A DNA stretch of 32,582 nt from Bacteroidota bacterium (GCA_024640885.1 JAHEEC010000044.1:1-32582); one strand, 5' to 3'; counted from the stretch's first letter, positions 22,656 through 31,755 are shown. Notes: generated from the letters alone by a model not told the origin. Program-made: numbers and translations.

Positions 22656-24375
22656 ATGGGCAATTGCACTCTTGATTTTGCTTGTTGCCGCAGATTCCAT
22701 GGGCCAGGTTGCACTGAGGTATTCCCAGAATGAATCTGTGACCTGGCAGGAAGCCATAGAGATGTACCGCTGGCTTGATGAAACCTATGATGAAGCAAGG
22801 CTTATGGAAGCCGGCCGGACCGACGCGGGGAAACCGCTTCACCTTTTCATCATTTCAAAGGATGGGGAATTTTCACCCGATCGCATCCGCCAATCAGGCA
22901 GAAGCATCCTTTTCATCAACAACGGGATCCACCCCGGTGAACCCTGCGGTGTGGATGCGAGCCTGAAGCTGGCCGAGGGACTCCTCTCGGGCAGTGATGC
23001 CTACAGCCGGTTCCTGGACAGCACCGTATTGGTGATTGTCCCCCTGTTCAATGTGGGCGGGGCGCTCAACAGAAGCCCCTACAACCGGGCCAACCAGAAC
23101 GGACCCGTCGAACAGGGATTCAGGGGCAATGCACTCAACCTGGACCTGAACCGGGATTTTATCAAACTGGATTCAAAAAACACCCGGTCGCTGGTTCAGA
23201 TCCTGCAGGAGTGGGACCCGGATCTCTTCGTGGACACCCACACTTCCAACGGGGCCGATTACCCCTATACCATCACCCTGATCAACAGTCCCGGGCAAAG
23301 AATAGAACCTGCACAGTCGGTGTTCCTTCAAAATTCCATGCTGCCTGCGCTTTATGACGCCATGAAAAATACCCCCTACGAGATGAGCCCTTACGTCTGG
23401 AGCCTGGGGAGTTCGCCTGAAAACGGGATTGTGGCCTTTATGGATTATCCCAGGTACACCATGGGATACACCTCTCTATTCAATGCGATCTCCCTGACAG
23501 TGGAAACACATATGTTCAAACCTTTCGCTGACCGCGTGCTCTCCACATGGCACCTGCTCAGAGAGGTGCTGAAGTATGCCGGTATCCACGGGGCAGAGAT
23601 TGCCCATGTGAAAGAAAGTGCCTGGATGGAAAAAATGGGGAGAGGCGAGTTTGTACTGCGGTGGGAGCTGGACACATCGCGGATTGACATGATCCCCTTT
23701 AAGGGCTACAGGTCGAAATCAAAGCCCAGCAAGGTCACCGGTTTTCCGCGCCAGTATTACGACAGGAATGATCCCTGGGAAGCGGAAATTCCCTATTACA
23801 GGTATTTCAAACCGGTGGTCACCGCAGAAGTACCCGGGTACTATGTCCTGCCCTCGGCCTGGACGGAGGTGGTGGAGCGCCTTCAATTGAACCGGGTCCG
23901 GATGGAACCGCTCCCGCAGGACACCGTCATGGAGCTTGAGGTGTACTACATTGGTCATTATGAAACAGTGCAACAGCCTTACAACGGGCACTATACACAT
24001 TTCAACGTGGAAGTGGAAAAGAAGATCCAGAAGGTGGAGCTTCTGGCCGGCGATTTCATGATCCCGGTCAGGCAACCGGCCATAGAGTACCTTGTCCAGA
24101 CCCTCGAACCCAGGGGATATGATTCATTCTTCACCTGGAATTTCTTTGACGAAGTGCTCTTCCGGAACGAATATTTCTCACCCTATATCTTTGAGGAAAC
24201 CGCAGAGAAACTGCTCCGGGACGATCCCATGCTTCGACAGGAATTCGATTCCATAAGATCGGCAGATGAAAAATTCGCGGCCAATCCTTACCAGCAACTG
24301 AGATTCATTTACGAGCGCTCCCCATGGTCGGAAAAGACATTCATGAGGTATCCGGTCTACAGGATTTCCCGTTGA
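22630..24375 (+). CDS. Secreted M14-family zinc carboxypeptidase
   Basis: A 581-residue exported metallopeptidase. Residues 1-25 form a signal peptide (AIALLILLVAADSMGQ). The M14 zinc site is complete: His101 and Glu104 in GIHPGEPCG, and His204 in VDTHTSNG. The catalytic Glu is Glu292 in LTVETHMF, and the substrate-binding Asn-Arg pair can be placed in LNLDLNRDF near 171-179. The catalytic domain covers about 40-310. The remaining 270 residues have no motif I recognise and are probably beta-rich. It should trim C-terminal residues of peptides or peptidoglycan-type substrates in the periplasm or outside; the specificity is unknown. Its start lies inside the end of the HD gene. Confidence 0.92.
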   Translation: MNWTKRASRWAIALLILLVAADSMGQVALRYSQNESVTWQEAIEMYRWLDETYDEARLMEAGRTDAGKPLHLFIISKDGEFSPDRIRQSGRSILFINNGIHPGEPCGVDASLKLAEGLLSGSDAYSRFLDSTVLVIVPLFNVGGALNRSPYNRANQNGPVEQGFRGNALNLDLNRDFIKLDSKNTRSLVQILQEWDPDLFVDTHTSNGADYPYTITLINSPGQRIEPAQSVFLQNSMLPALYDAMKNTPYEMSPYVWSLGSSPENGIVAFMDYPRYTMGYTSLFNAISLTVETHMFKPFADRVLSTWHLLREVLKYAGIHGAEIAHVKESAWMEKMGRGEFVLRWELDTSRIDMIPFKGYRSKSKPSKVTGFPRQYYDRNDPWEAEIPYYRYFKPVVTAEVPGYYVLPSAWTEVVERLQLNRVRMEPLPQDTVMELEVYYIGHYETVQQPYNGHYTHFNVEVEKKIQKVELLAGDFMIPVRQPAIEYLVQTLEPRGYDSFFTWNFFDEVLFRNEYFSPYIFEETAEKLLRDDPMLRQEFDSIRSADEKFAANPYQQLRFIYERSPWSEKTFMRYPVYRISR

Positions 24376-24423
24376 TCGTAGATGCCCGGAAAACTCTTTG
24401 AGATTCATTCCCCTGCTCCGGGA

Positions 24424-24454
24424 TTGCTGATATCTGCAAAATTGCCTATTTTTG
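24424..24454 (+). promoter_or_regulatory. Bacteroidota-type promoter for the serine peptidase gene
   Basis: TTG at 24424-24426, a 20-base spacer and TATTTTTG at 24447-24454, an exact consensus with the same spacing as the rlmD promoter. It lies in the 119-base gap after the M14 gene and gives a leader of about 35 bases. Confidence 0.6.
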
Positions 24455-24494
24455 AAAATCATCAATTAGATGAGCCCGGTATTTTGATGTGCAT

Positions 24495-25766
24495 ATGAAG
24501 AGATTGATTCTTTCGGGGATCCTGCTGTCCGTTTTTATTCTCCATATTGGTGCAACTTTGCACCTGGAGGATTTCCTCAATCGGAAAGAGGTCAAAGAGG
24601 TACGTGTACTGGAAAGCGAATCCAATTTTGACCGCATCCTCGAAGTGATGATCGAACAGCCTGTGGATCACCGCAATCCGGATGGCGAGACCTTCAACCA
24701 GCGGGTATATATTTCCCACATCGATCCCTCCAAGCCGGTGGTGCTGATCACCGCCGGGTACGATGCAAAATATTACTATACCTCCGAGATTACCACCCGG
24801 CTGGGATGCAACCAGGTGATGGTGGAACACAGGTTCTTCGGCAGGAGCCAGCCCCATGAAAACGACTATGCTTTCCTGGATACCTGGCAGGCAGCATCTG
24901 ACCACCACCGCATCGTAGAGTTGTTCAAAGAACTTTATCCTGGAAAGTGGATCTCCACCGGGATCAGCAAAGGGGGCCAATCGGTGATCTACCATAGTTT
25001 TTACTATCCCGGGGACGTGGATGTAAGGGTTCCCTATGTGGCCCCACTGAACTTTTCCGTGGAGGATGAGCGCATCTTTTCATTTCTCGACCAGGTGAGC
25101 CAGGCCGGGGATAGGAGAAAAGTAAAGCGGTTTCAGAAAATGGCGCTTAAGCACCAGGAGCGGTACCTGCCCGCATTTCAGGAATTCTCAGATGCCAAGG
25201 GTTACACCTATGAAATTGCGGGAGGTGTGGAGAAAGCTTATGAATATTGCGTGCTGGAATATTCATTCGCATTCTGGCAATGGGGCTATGTCCCCTCCAA
25301 AGAGATCCCCGGAGCGTTTGCCAGGCCAAAGGAGGTGATCGAGCACATGAACCGGGTGGCTGGTTTCGACTATTTTGCCGACAGGTTCATTATGGAATAC
25401 AGACCTTTTTTCTACCAGGCCTTCACCGAGATTGGGTATTACGGCTATGACCTGGATGAATTTAAGGGATACCTTCACCACGTGGATAACCCCATATTCA
25501 CATTTGCACTGCCGGCAGATGCAAATGTCACATTCAATGCCTCTTTATCCCCTGAAGTGGAACAATACCTTTCCAGCGAGGGGGACAACTTTATATACAT
25601 TTACGGTGAGTACGATACCTGGTCGGCCACCGCGGTGACCCACACCGGCACTACCAATTCGAAGATCTTTGTAAAGGAGGAAGGTTCCCACAGGACCCGG
25701 ATCAATAACATGCCCGAGTCACAGAAGCAGGAGGTGTACCGGACCCTTGACCTCTTCCTGAAGTAG
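24495..25766 (+). CDS. Secreted serine aminopeptidase, PS-10/S37 type (S28-like)
   Basis: A 423-residue exported alpha/beta-hydrolase peptidase. The signal segment is residues 1-20. The catalytic Ser158 sits in STGISKGGQS, Asp374 in YGEYDTW and His399 in EEGSHRTR, in the order of the alpha/beta-hydrolase triad. VEHRFFGRSQP near 110-120 is the typical oxyanion-side segment of the PS-10/S37 and S28 families, which release short N-terminal peptides. Sequence alone favours PS-10/S37, common in Bacteroidota. I prefer the ATG at 24495; a GTG at 24489 would add two residues. It has its own promoter and ends seven bases from the convergent hydrolase gene. Confidence 0.88.
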   Translation: MKRLILSGILLSVFILHIGATLHLEDFLNRKEVKEVRVLESESNFDRILEVMIEQPVDHRNPDGETFNQRVYISHIDPSKPVVLITAGYDAKYYYTSEITTRLGCNQVMVEHRFFGRSQPHENDYAFLDTWQAASDHHRIVELFKELYPGKWISTGISKGGQSVIYHSFYYPGDVDVRVPYVAPLNFSVEDERIFSFLDQVSQAGDRRKVKRFQKMALKHQERYLPAFQEFSDAKGYTYEIAGGVEKAYEYCVLEYSFAFWQWGYVPSKEIPGAFARPKEVIEHMNRVAGFDYFADRFIMEYRPFFYQAFTEIGYYGYDLDEFKGYLHHVDNPIFTFALPADANVTFNASLSPEVEQYLSSEGDNFIYIYGEYDTWSATAVTHTGTTNSKIFVKEEGSHRTRINNMPESQKQEVYRTLDLFLK

Positions 25767-25773
25767 CTTTCCT

Positions 25774-26475
25774 TCAGCCATACCGCTCCATGGCCTGGTC
25801 GAACTCGTCAAGAAAATTTGCGCGGTCAAAGTACCTGCCATGTGCCGGGTATATGGTTTTCACAGGAAGGGACCTCAGGCTTCTCCAGGTGTGCAACAGT
25901 GCCGGAAGGTCCTCTGCAAAAGGGGGAAAGTGCACTTTCCCCTTCAGGCCAAAAAATGTATCCCCCGCAATCAGTTCACCCTGCTCCATCAGGACCACCA
26001 TGGAACCATGGGTATGACCCGGGGTGTGGATCACCCTTCCCGGGAAACCAAACTCATCCAGCTCCGCTTCGTGCTCCACGGTGAGGTCCGCTTCCACCCC
26101 GGGAAATTTCCCCAACCGCCTGGCAACGGTCCTGCCCAGCGCCACCAGCAATTTGGCCTTCCACCTTGTGCCACCGGGGATGGGGGCAAATCCCCTTTGC
26201 AGCCGCTCCTTTTCAGATTCATGGACCATGATCCTGCACCCCGTAAGTTCCTTTAATCCCCTGGCGGAGCCTGCATGATCAGCATGTACATGGGTTAATA
26301 TCAGAAGTTTAAGCATGCCCGGATCAAGCCCGTTCCTTCCCAGCACCTCCACGATCCGTTCCTCCGATCCGCTGTTCCCGGAATCCACCAGGATGGCACT
26401 TCCGGGCTTGAAAACCAGGAAGGATGAAACCATCCCCAGGGAGATCCTTTTTACCTTGTAGTCAATATTCTCCAT
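25774..26475 (-). CDS. Metallo-beta-lactamase-fold hydrolase
   Basis: A 233-residue cytoplasmic enzyme with the binuclear metal site of the fold: HVHADH at residues 62-67, His154 in HTPGHTHG, Asp172 in IAGDTFFG, and the C-terminal PAHG His near 216. The glyoxalase-II or quinolinate/lactonase type of the fold is possible; the substrate is not evident. It is the last gene of the gldF-to-hydrolase run. Its ATG overlaps the FAH-family stop by one base (TAATG), so translational coupling is likely. Confidence 0.9.
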   Translation of the reverse strand: MENIDYKVKRISLGMVSSFLVFKPGSAILVDSGNSGSEERIVEVLGRNGLDPGMLKLLILTHVHADHAGSARGLKELTGCRIMVHESEKERLQRGFAPIPGGTRWKAKLLVALGRTVARRLGKFPGVEADLTVEHEAELDEFGFPGRVIHTPGHTHGSMVVLMEQGELIAGDTFFGLKGKVHFPPFAEDLPALLHTWRSLRSLPVKTIYPAHGRYFDRANFLDEFDQAMERYG

Positions 26476-27086
26476 TATTTGACGGGGAAATCCATCAGCT
26501 TCTCCCCTTCCAGGAATGCTTCAAGCCGGTCTCCGATGGCCACCGGTCCTACCCCGGCAGGTGTGCCGGTAAAAATAAGGTCACCCGTTTTCAGGGTCAT
26601 GAATTGGGATACATAGGCAATGATCCTTTCAAAACTGAAGATCATCAGGGAGGTGTTCCCTTCCTGGGCCGTTTTTCCATTCAGCACCAGCCTGAAAGAG
26701 AGGTCATGGATATCGCTGAACCTGGAGACCGGTAAAAATCCGCTCACGGGAGCCGAATAATCAAATCCTTTGGCTATTTCCCATGGAAGACCCTTTTGCT
26801 TCATTTCTGACTGAAGATCACGGGCGGTAAAATCCACTCCCAGCCCTATCTCGCTGAAGTAACGGTTTGCATGTTCCTCCCTGATCCCCTTACCCAGCCT
26901 GTTGATGCGGATCACCACTTCCAGTTCGTGGTGTACATCCCTGGAGAAATCGGGGTAAAAGAAAGGGCGGTTTGAAATGACCAGTGCCGAATCGGGTTTC
27001 AGGAAGAACACAGGTTTCGAAGGAACTTCGTTGTTCAGCTCCTTTGCATGAGCAACATAGTTCCTGCCAATGCAAATGATTTTCAT
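26475..27086 (-). CDS. Fumarylacetoacetate hydrolase (FAH)-family protein
   Basis: A 203-residue single-domain member of the FAH family, similar in size to FAHD1/YcgM proteins. The start KIICIGRNYVAHAKEL is the family signature. Metal ligands are expected at Glu54 and Glu56 (HHELEVVI) and Asp85 (GVDFTARD), and the loop WEIAKGFDYSAPV and the C-terminal GDLIFTGTPAGVGP motif are intact. Members act as acylpyruvate hydrolases or oxaloacetate decarboxylases; which one applies here is unknown. It lies four bases downstream of the exonuclease gene and is translated in the same run, though no functional link is obvious. Confidence 0.93.
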   Translation of the reverse strand: MKIICIGRNYVAHAKELNNEVPSKPVFFLKPDSALVISNRPFFYPDFSRDVHHELEVVIRINRLGKGIREEHANRYFSEIGLGVDFTARDLQSEMKQKGLPWEIAKGFDYSAPVSGFLPVSRFSDIHDLSFRLVLNGKTAQEGNTSLMIFSFERIIAYVSQFMTLKTGDLIFTGTPAGVGPVAIGDRLEAFLEGEKLMDFPVK

Positions 27087-27090
27087 GATC

Positions 27091-27858
27091 TTATTTCTTA
27101 ATTGCGCCCAGCTTGATGCTGGTCATCACCTTTTTGGTATAGAGGGGGAAATCCCCGTTCATCATCCACCCGTAATACCCTGGATCGGTTTCGAGTACCT
27201 CCAGGACAGGTTTCCCCTTGTACTTGCCAAAATTGAACACCTCCACATCCTCTTCATTGTACACGATCCTCCCCGCGAAATCCACATTGCGGTTATGGGC
27301 AGAAAACTCGGCCAGCTTCCCCACATCGTTTTCGAGGTCGGGGTACCTGTCCAGTTGTGCCTGAAGCACCTCGTAGGTCGCCATGGTATCTGCCTCTGCC
27401 GAATGTGCATCCGCCAGCTCCTTGTCCACGAAGAACTTGTAGGCCGCTGCCAGTGTGCGGGGTTCCATCTTCATGAAAATGACCTGGACATCCACAAATT
27501 TTCTTCTCTTCAGGTCGATTTCAACCCCGGCCCTGAGAAATTCCTCGGCCAGCAGGGGAATGTCAAATTTGACCGAGTTGTAACCCGCCAGGTCACATCC
27601 TTCAAAATCCCTGGCAAGCACCTTGGCAACCTCATGAAACGTGGGGGCATCTTTCACATCCTCATCCGTAATGCCATGGATGGATGTGGCGTTTGCCGGG
27701 ATGGGCATTTCAGGATTGACCCTGTGTGTCCTGGATGTTTCATTGCCTGCCAGATCCACTTTCAGATAGGATATCTCCACGATCCGGTCCAGGGCCACAT
27801 TGATTCCAGTGGTCTCCAGGTCAAAAAAGATGATGGGATTCTTCAGCTTAAGCCTCAT
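27091..27858 (-). CDS. DnaQ-like 3'-5' exonuclease with a C-terminal extra domain
   Basis: A 255-residue protein. Residues 1-170 form the DEDDh exonuclease: Asp13 and Glu15 in FFDLETTG, Asp99 in VKFDIPLL, and His152 with Asp157 in AHSAEADTMATYEV. This fits the proofreading epsilon/RNase T group. Residues 205-245 carry a second conserved segment, FGKYKGKPVLEVLETDPGYYGWMMNGDF, like the DUF3820 (QSregVF-type) module. Three bases separate it from dnaN upstream, and four from the FAH gene downstream. Pairing with the sliding clamp suggests a role in proofreading or DNA end processing, but the exact partner polymerase is not visible here. Confidence 0.93.
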   Translation of the reverse strand: MRLKLKNPIIFFDLETTGINVALDRIVEISYLKVDLAGNETSRTHRVNPEMPIPANATSIHGITDEDVKDAPTFHEVAKVLARDFEGCDLAGYNSVKFDIPLLAEEFLRAGVEIDLKRRKFVDVQVIFMKMEPRTLAAAYKFFVDKELADAHSAEADTMATYEVLQAQLDRYPDLENDVGKLAEFSAHNRNVDFAGRIVYNEEDVEVFNFGKYKGKPVLEVLETDPGYYGWMMNGDFPLYTKKVMTSIKLGAIKK

Positions 27859-27861
27859 GCG

Positions 27862-28992
27862 TTATGCATTTATCATCATGGGCATCAGGAGCATGAGGGT
27901 ATCCTCGTTTTCATTTTCCGCTTCAGCGGGCACCAGGATCCCCGCACGCGTGGGATCACTCATTTCCAGGACCACGTCGTCCGATGAAAGGTTTGCCAGG
28001 ATCTCGATGAGGAATGTGGATTTGAATCCGATCTCCATATCTTCTCCTTCGTACTGGCAGCTGAGCCGTTCATTGGCAGAAATTGAAAAATCAATATCCT
28101 GTGCCGAAATATTCAGTTGATTACCCGTAAGTGAAAGTTTCACCAGGTTGCTGGCCTGGTTCGAAAAAACGGAAACACGCTTGAGGGTGTTGTAAAAAGA
28201 GAGCCGGTCGATGCTCATCTTGTAAGGATTGTCAGTGGGGATCACCGAATTGTAACTGGGATAATTCCCCTCAACGAGCCTGCAAATAAGCTTGTAGCTG
28301 GTGAGTGTGAATGAGGCATTCCGGTCGTCGAATTCAAGCACCACCCTGTTCTCTTCCTTGGGCAGGATATTCTTGAGAAGAGAAGCAGGTTTCTTGGGAA
28401 GTATGAAACTGGAAGCACTCTCTGCCGAGGCATCTGTTCTTTTATAGCGCACCAGTTTGTGGGCATCGGAAGCCACAAAGGTGATATCGTCGGGTGACAG
28501 CTCCAGGAAGATCCCATTCATCACCGGGCGCAATTCGTCATCCGCAGTGGCAAACAACGACCTGGCGATCCCCGACAACAACACCTCCTGTTCTATTTCC
28601 ACATGCTGTTTCTGGTCATCTTTGATCACCGGCAACTGGGGAAACTCGGCGCCGTTCTGGCCCATGATGGAGAATTTGCCGTTTTCACTCTGGATCACGA
28701 TCATCAGGGTCTCGTTGTTAATCTCAAAAGTGAGCGGAATATCGGGAAACTCCTTCAGGGTATCGGTGAGGATGCGGGCCGGTACTGCGATAATGCCCTT
28801 CCCGTCCGTATTCTCTAACTGGATCTGGGTGATCAGGGTCGATTCCAGATCCGATGCAGTTATCTCCAACAAACCATCCTCCATTGAGAAGAGGAAGTTA
28901 TCAAGGATTGGGAGTGTATTTTTTGTACTGATCACACGGCTGATGGCCTGCAGATGACCCAACAGTTCCATACTGGATACCACGAATTTCAT
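27862..28992 (-). CDS. dnaN: DNA polymerase III beta subunit (sliding clamp)
   Basis: A 376-residue protein, the usual length. The N-terminal MKFVVSSMELLGHLQAISRVISTKNTLPILDNFLF is the clamp signature, followed by ITASDLESTLITQI. Three similar domains of about 120 residues follow, with VASDAHKLVRYK in domain two and the C-terminal LMPMMIN that closes the peptide-binding pocket. The dimer encircles DNA and holds polymerase III. The gene is not next to dnaA here. Instead it follows gldF, gldG and a DUF4340 gene after an 89-base gap, and it is followed by the exonuclease gene with a 3-base gap. The start is fixed by the family N-terminus. Confidence 0.97.
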   Translation of the reverse strand: MKFVVSSMELLGHLQAISRVISTKNTLPILDNFLFSMEDGLLEITASDLESTLITQIQLENTDGKGIIAVPARILTDTLKEFPDIPLTFEINNETLMIVIQSENGKFSIMGQNGAEFPQLPVIKDDQKQHVEIEQEVLLSGIARSLFATADDELRPVMNGIFLELSPDDITFVASDAHKLVRYKRTDASAESASSFILPKKPASLLKNILPKEENRVVLEFDDRNASFTLTSYKLICRLVEGNYPSYNSVIPTDNPYKMSIDRLSFYNTLKRVSVFSNQASNLVKLSLTGNQLNISAQDIDFSISANERLSCQYEGEDMEIGFKSTFLIEILANLSSDDVVLEMSDPTRAGILVPAEAENENEDTLMLLMPMMINA

Positions 28993-29021
28993 GAGTGTTT
29001 AGTTTTTTAGAGATAAGAGAT

Positions 29022-29029
29022 CAATTATA
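29022..29029 (-). promoter_or_regulatory. Possible -7 element for dnaN
   Basis: Minus-strand TATAATTG differs from TAnnTTTG at one base and lies about 30 bases before the dnaN start. It is preceded by a long T tract. No TTG at the usual spacing was found, so this is a weak call in the only gap where dnaN could have its own promoter. Confidence 0.25.
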
Positions 29030-29081
29030 CAAAAAAAAATCGTGAATCCCTCGTGGAAAATACCCACAGTTTGCCCTGAAA

Positions 29082-30047
29082 TCAGCGTGCAACGTAATGG
29101 GAAAGACCTCGCATCAGGACATCCAGGTAGATGTACTTCACCACAATTGCTTCTTCATCATTATTATGCAGCACCAGGGCCTTGAACATGTGGGCAGCGG
29201 CACCGGGCTCTTCATAAAATGGGAATACCTGGAGGGTGTGCGATTCACCCCCCCGGGATTCCACATGAATCCTGGCAAGCCTCTCTTCGGTTGCCGATGA
29301 AGAAGCAAGCTCTTGCGCACTGATCCCCGATCTGGTCTCATACCTGATGGAAGTGAAGTAACTGAAAAGCAAACGAACAGACAGCTCATCGGTTGGGACC
29401 CTCTCTTCAGGTCCGCCGTCACCAGGGGTGAGACAGCTGATCTCCCCGTTTTCATCCTGGGTAAAGCGGAAGGACTCACCCCCCGGGAGTTCCACTTCGA
29501 TGCGCAAGATCTCCGACGGAAGCAGCTCCACCAGCATATGTTGCCGGTAGTGGTCAGGCGCACTGGAGAAAATTTTTTCAAGGTTCATTCCCGAAAATCC
29601 TGCAACGGATACCAGGAAGTTCCGGTCCGCACGGGCCGGCCTGACCATATACTGACCGCCGGCGCTTTCCAGGGTATAGGAGAGGGCCACTTTCTCACCT
29701 TTATAAAACCGGATCTTCCTCTCCAGGGTTGGGAGGGCGGCCGTTTCCCCGGTCACTATGGAGTTGATCTGCAACCGTCCCGCTGCAAACAACAGGTTCT
29801 CCACGGTCACTTCATTCACCTTCTCGCTGCCATCCAGCATCCATTCGCCGTTGACCCTGATCAGGAGGGTGGAGTCGTTCATGTCAGAAATCTCGATCCT
29901 GTCCACCGGGTCCGGGTCAGCCAGGACAATCCTTTTAGAGTCATTGCGTAGGGTGCTCCAGGGATCCGCGAACACCACCACCAGCACTACAATGAGCACC
30001 AGTGAAACGATGATGCCTGTGAGCCGCCTGGTCCTGAGCTTAACCAC
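29082..30047 (-). CDS. DUF4340-domain membrane-anchored protein next to gldG
   Basis: A 321-residue protein with one N-terminal membrane helix (about residues 8-27) and a large extracytoplasmic beta-rich part. The repeated strand-helix units (DPVDRIEISDM, VNGEWMLDG, LEKIFSSAPDHYRQ, PSEILRIEVEL) are typical of DUF4340, often encoded beside GldG-like proteins and ABC-2 permeases. The function is unknown; a role as an accessory part of the GldF/GldG transporter is a reasonable inference from constant gene linkage. Its start overlaps the end of gldG by 8 bases. Confidence 0.85.
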   Translation of the reverse strand: MVKLRTRRLTGIIVSLVLIVVLVVVFADPWSTLRNDSKRIVLADPDPVDRIEISDMNDSTLLIRVNGEWMLDGSEKVNEVTVENLLFAAGRLQINSIVTGETAALPTLERKIRFYKGEKVALSYTLESAGGQYMVRPARADRNFLVSVAGFSGMNLEKIFSSAPDHYRQHMLVELLPSEILRIEVELPGGESFRFTQDENGEISCLTPGDGGPEERVPTDELSVRLLFSYFTSIRYETRSGISAQELASSSATEERLARIHVESRGGESHTLQVFPFYEEPGAAAHMFKALVLHNNDEEAIVVKYIYLDVLMRGLSHYVAR

Positions 30048-31749
30048 TGTATTTTCTTTTTCTGATGAGTTGTATGGCCAAACCCGCCACCAGCAATAGG
30101 ATCAGGGGCAGCAGGGTATTGAGCAGTTTCCATTTCATGACCTCAGATTTCCGGCCAATCACTTCCCTGTTCAACAATCGGAGCCTGAACTCCCTGGCCC
30201 TTAACTCCATAATGCCTGCTTCGTCGGTCATATAGTTGACCACATTCATGATGAATTCAAGGTTCCCAAAGGTTTGCCTTGTGTACCTGTCATATCCCAA
30301 TGGCTGAGCCCTGAAGGCCCCCTGCTCAAACTGCACCCCGTTGGCCGGGATATCACCGTCCGCCAGCACGAATATGGCTGCGGGGGAGCCCTCTTGGATC
30401 ATCTTCCAGGCGGCGGGGGTCACACCCGCAGGAACCGGGTAATTTCTGTAGAATGATTCAAAACTTCCTTCCACCAGGATGCCCACAGGAAGATGGGCGG
30501 AGTTGTAAAGCGCCGGGTCGGGCCTGACGGTTACCTCCTCCATGCTTATGTAGAGCGGAACCTGCCTCTTCCTGCTTGCAGGGGATGAGCTCAGCAGCAC
30601 GGTCCTGGTCAGCGCTTCGGATCCGGTACCGACCGTGTCCAGGGATGAGGCAAACTCACTTTTTACATAGTTCAGCCCCCGGGTGACGGGGTGCACCTGC
30701 GGACCTGAAAGAAGGGGAAAGTACACCCATGGCATCATGGTGAACTTCGCCTGCTCCCCCTCAGGGGCAGTGTTCACAGGAACCAGGTTGCATTGCATAT
30801 CGGCCACAAGGTCATAGTTGATCCGGATCCCGTACTTGAAGAGCAGGTCCTCCAGGCCAACCGGATTGGCCAGTGCCACGGTGGTTCCGGCCGAAAGACT
30901 GTCAGCAAAGGGTTGCACGGGGTCAAGGAAAAAGAGCACCTTCCCTCCCTGCATGAGATACTGATCGATGGCAAACTTATCGGGTTCACTGAACATTCGC
31001 GTGGGTCTGGCGATGATCAGCGCCTTGTAGTTCAGGAGTGCTTCCACATTTCCATTGATGAATCCACGGTCCACCTGGAAGAAATTCTTCAGTTCATCCA
31101 TCAGGCTGTAGGTCTGAATTGAATCCAGCTCGCCGTGTCCCTCGATGAAAGCGATCCGGGGAACCTCTTCCATGGTGATGCTGTAGAAGGCCCTGGCAAA
31201 CTCGTACTCAAGGGTCTGGATGGAATTATTCAGGTTCACCTCATGGGAGAGGGATGGATTGTTCTTGAGAAGGTTTACCGGCATTTCAATGCCCCGGTAA
31301 CTGATCATGGCCCCCGGGAATATGATCCTGGCCGAAGAGCCGCCCTCCCCGTCGCGCAGCTGGATGTTTGTCACATTAAGTCCCTGCTCATACAACTCCC
31401 CGATCATCCTGTTCCGGAGTGCTTCATCGGCCTCCTGGTAAAGGTTGATGAACTCGTATTGTATGTTCTCTCCGCCGTAGGCCCTGAACTCATCCATCAG
31501 CTCCCGGATGGATTTTCTGAAATTCACGAATTCCGGAGGCAGCTCCCCATCCAGGTATATCCTCACAAACACCACATCATCCAGCCCTTCCGCCAGGATC
31601 CGGGACGACCGGGAAAGGGTGTACCTCTTTTCGGAAGTAAGATCAATCCTGAAAAACTTCATTCCTGCAACCAGGGAGAGGAGCACCACCACCACCAGTG
31701 TGGTGAACAATTGCATCAGATGATTTCTTCTCAGTCCGCGTCGGTCCAT
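30040..31749 (-). CDS. gldG: GldG-family ABC transporter substrate-binding-like protein
   Basis: A 569-residue membrane protein with one helix near the N-terminus (about residues 13-29), a large periplasmic region and a final helix near 547-563 (LLPLILLLVAGLAIQLI) followed by a short basic tail. The family block RIDLTSEKRYTLS is at residues 34-46, and VRIYLDGELPPEF and the IAFIEGHGE region follow. GldG works with GldF and an ATPase in gliding-type Bacteroidota, and homologues occur in non-gliding ones. The gene is six bases downstream of gldF. No ATPase gene (gldA) is in this window. Confidence 0.93.
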   Translation of the reverse strand: MDRRGLRRNHLMQLFTTLVVVVLLSLVAGMKFFRIDLTSEKRYTLSRSSRILAEGLDDVVFVRIYLDGELPPEFVNFRKSIRELMDEFRAYGGENIQYEFINLYQEADEALRNRMIGELYEQGLNVTNIQLRDGEGGSSARIIFPGAMISYRGIEMPVNLLKNNPSLSHEVNLNNSIQTLEYEFARAFYSITMEEVPRIAFIEGHGELDSIQTYSLMDELKNFFQVDRGFINGNVEALLNYKALIIARPTRMFSEPDKFAIDQYLMQGGKVLFFLDPVQPFADSLSAGTTVALANPVGLEDLLFKYGIRINYDLVADMQCNLVPVNTAPEGEQAKFTMMPWVYFPLLSGPQVHPVTRGLNYVKSEFASSLDTVGTGSEALTRTVLLSSSPASRKRQVPLYISMEEVTVRPDPALYNSAHLPVGILVEGSFESFYRNYPVPAGVTPAAWKMIQEGSPAAIFVLADGDIPANGVQFEQGAFRAQPLGYDRYTRQTFGNLEFIMNVVNYMTDEAGIMELRAREFRLRLLNREVIGRKSEVMKWKLLNTLLPLILLLVAGLAIQLIRKRKYSG

Positions 31750-31755
31750 ATCATC

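Noticed and set aside
27070-27987. A 305-residue plus-strand open frame over the exonuclease gene
   Set aside because: The composition is rich in His, Ile and Gln with no motif; the minus-strand DEDDh exonuclease with all catalytic residues and tight spacing is the real gene.
29049-29069. A DnaA-box-like ATACCCACA upstream of dnaN, suggesting an origin
   Set aside because: It matches TTATCCACA at only 7 of 9 positions, stands alone, and dnaA and other origin genes are not present. One weak box is not evidence of an origin.
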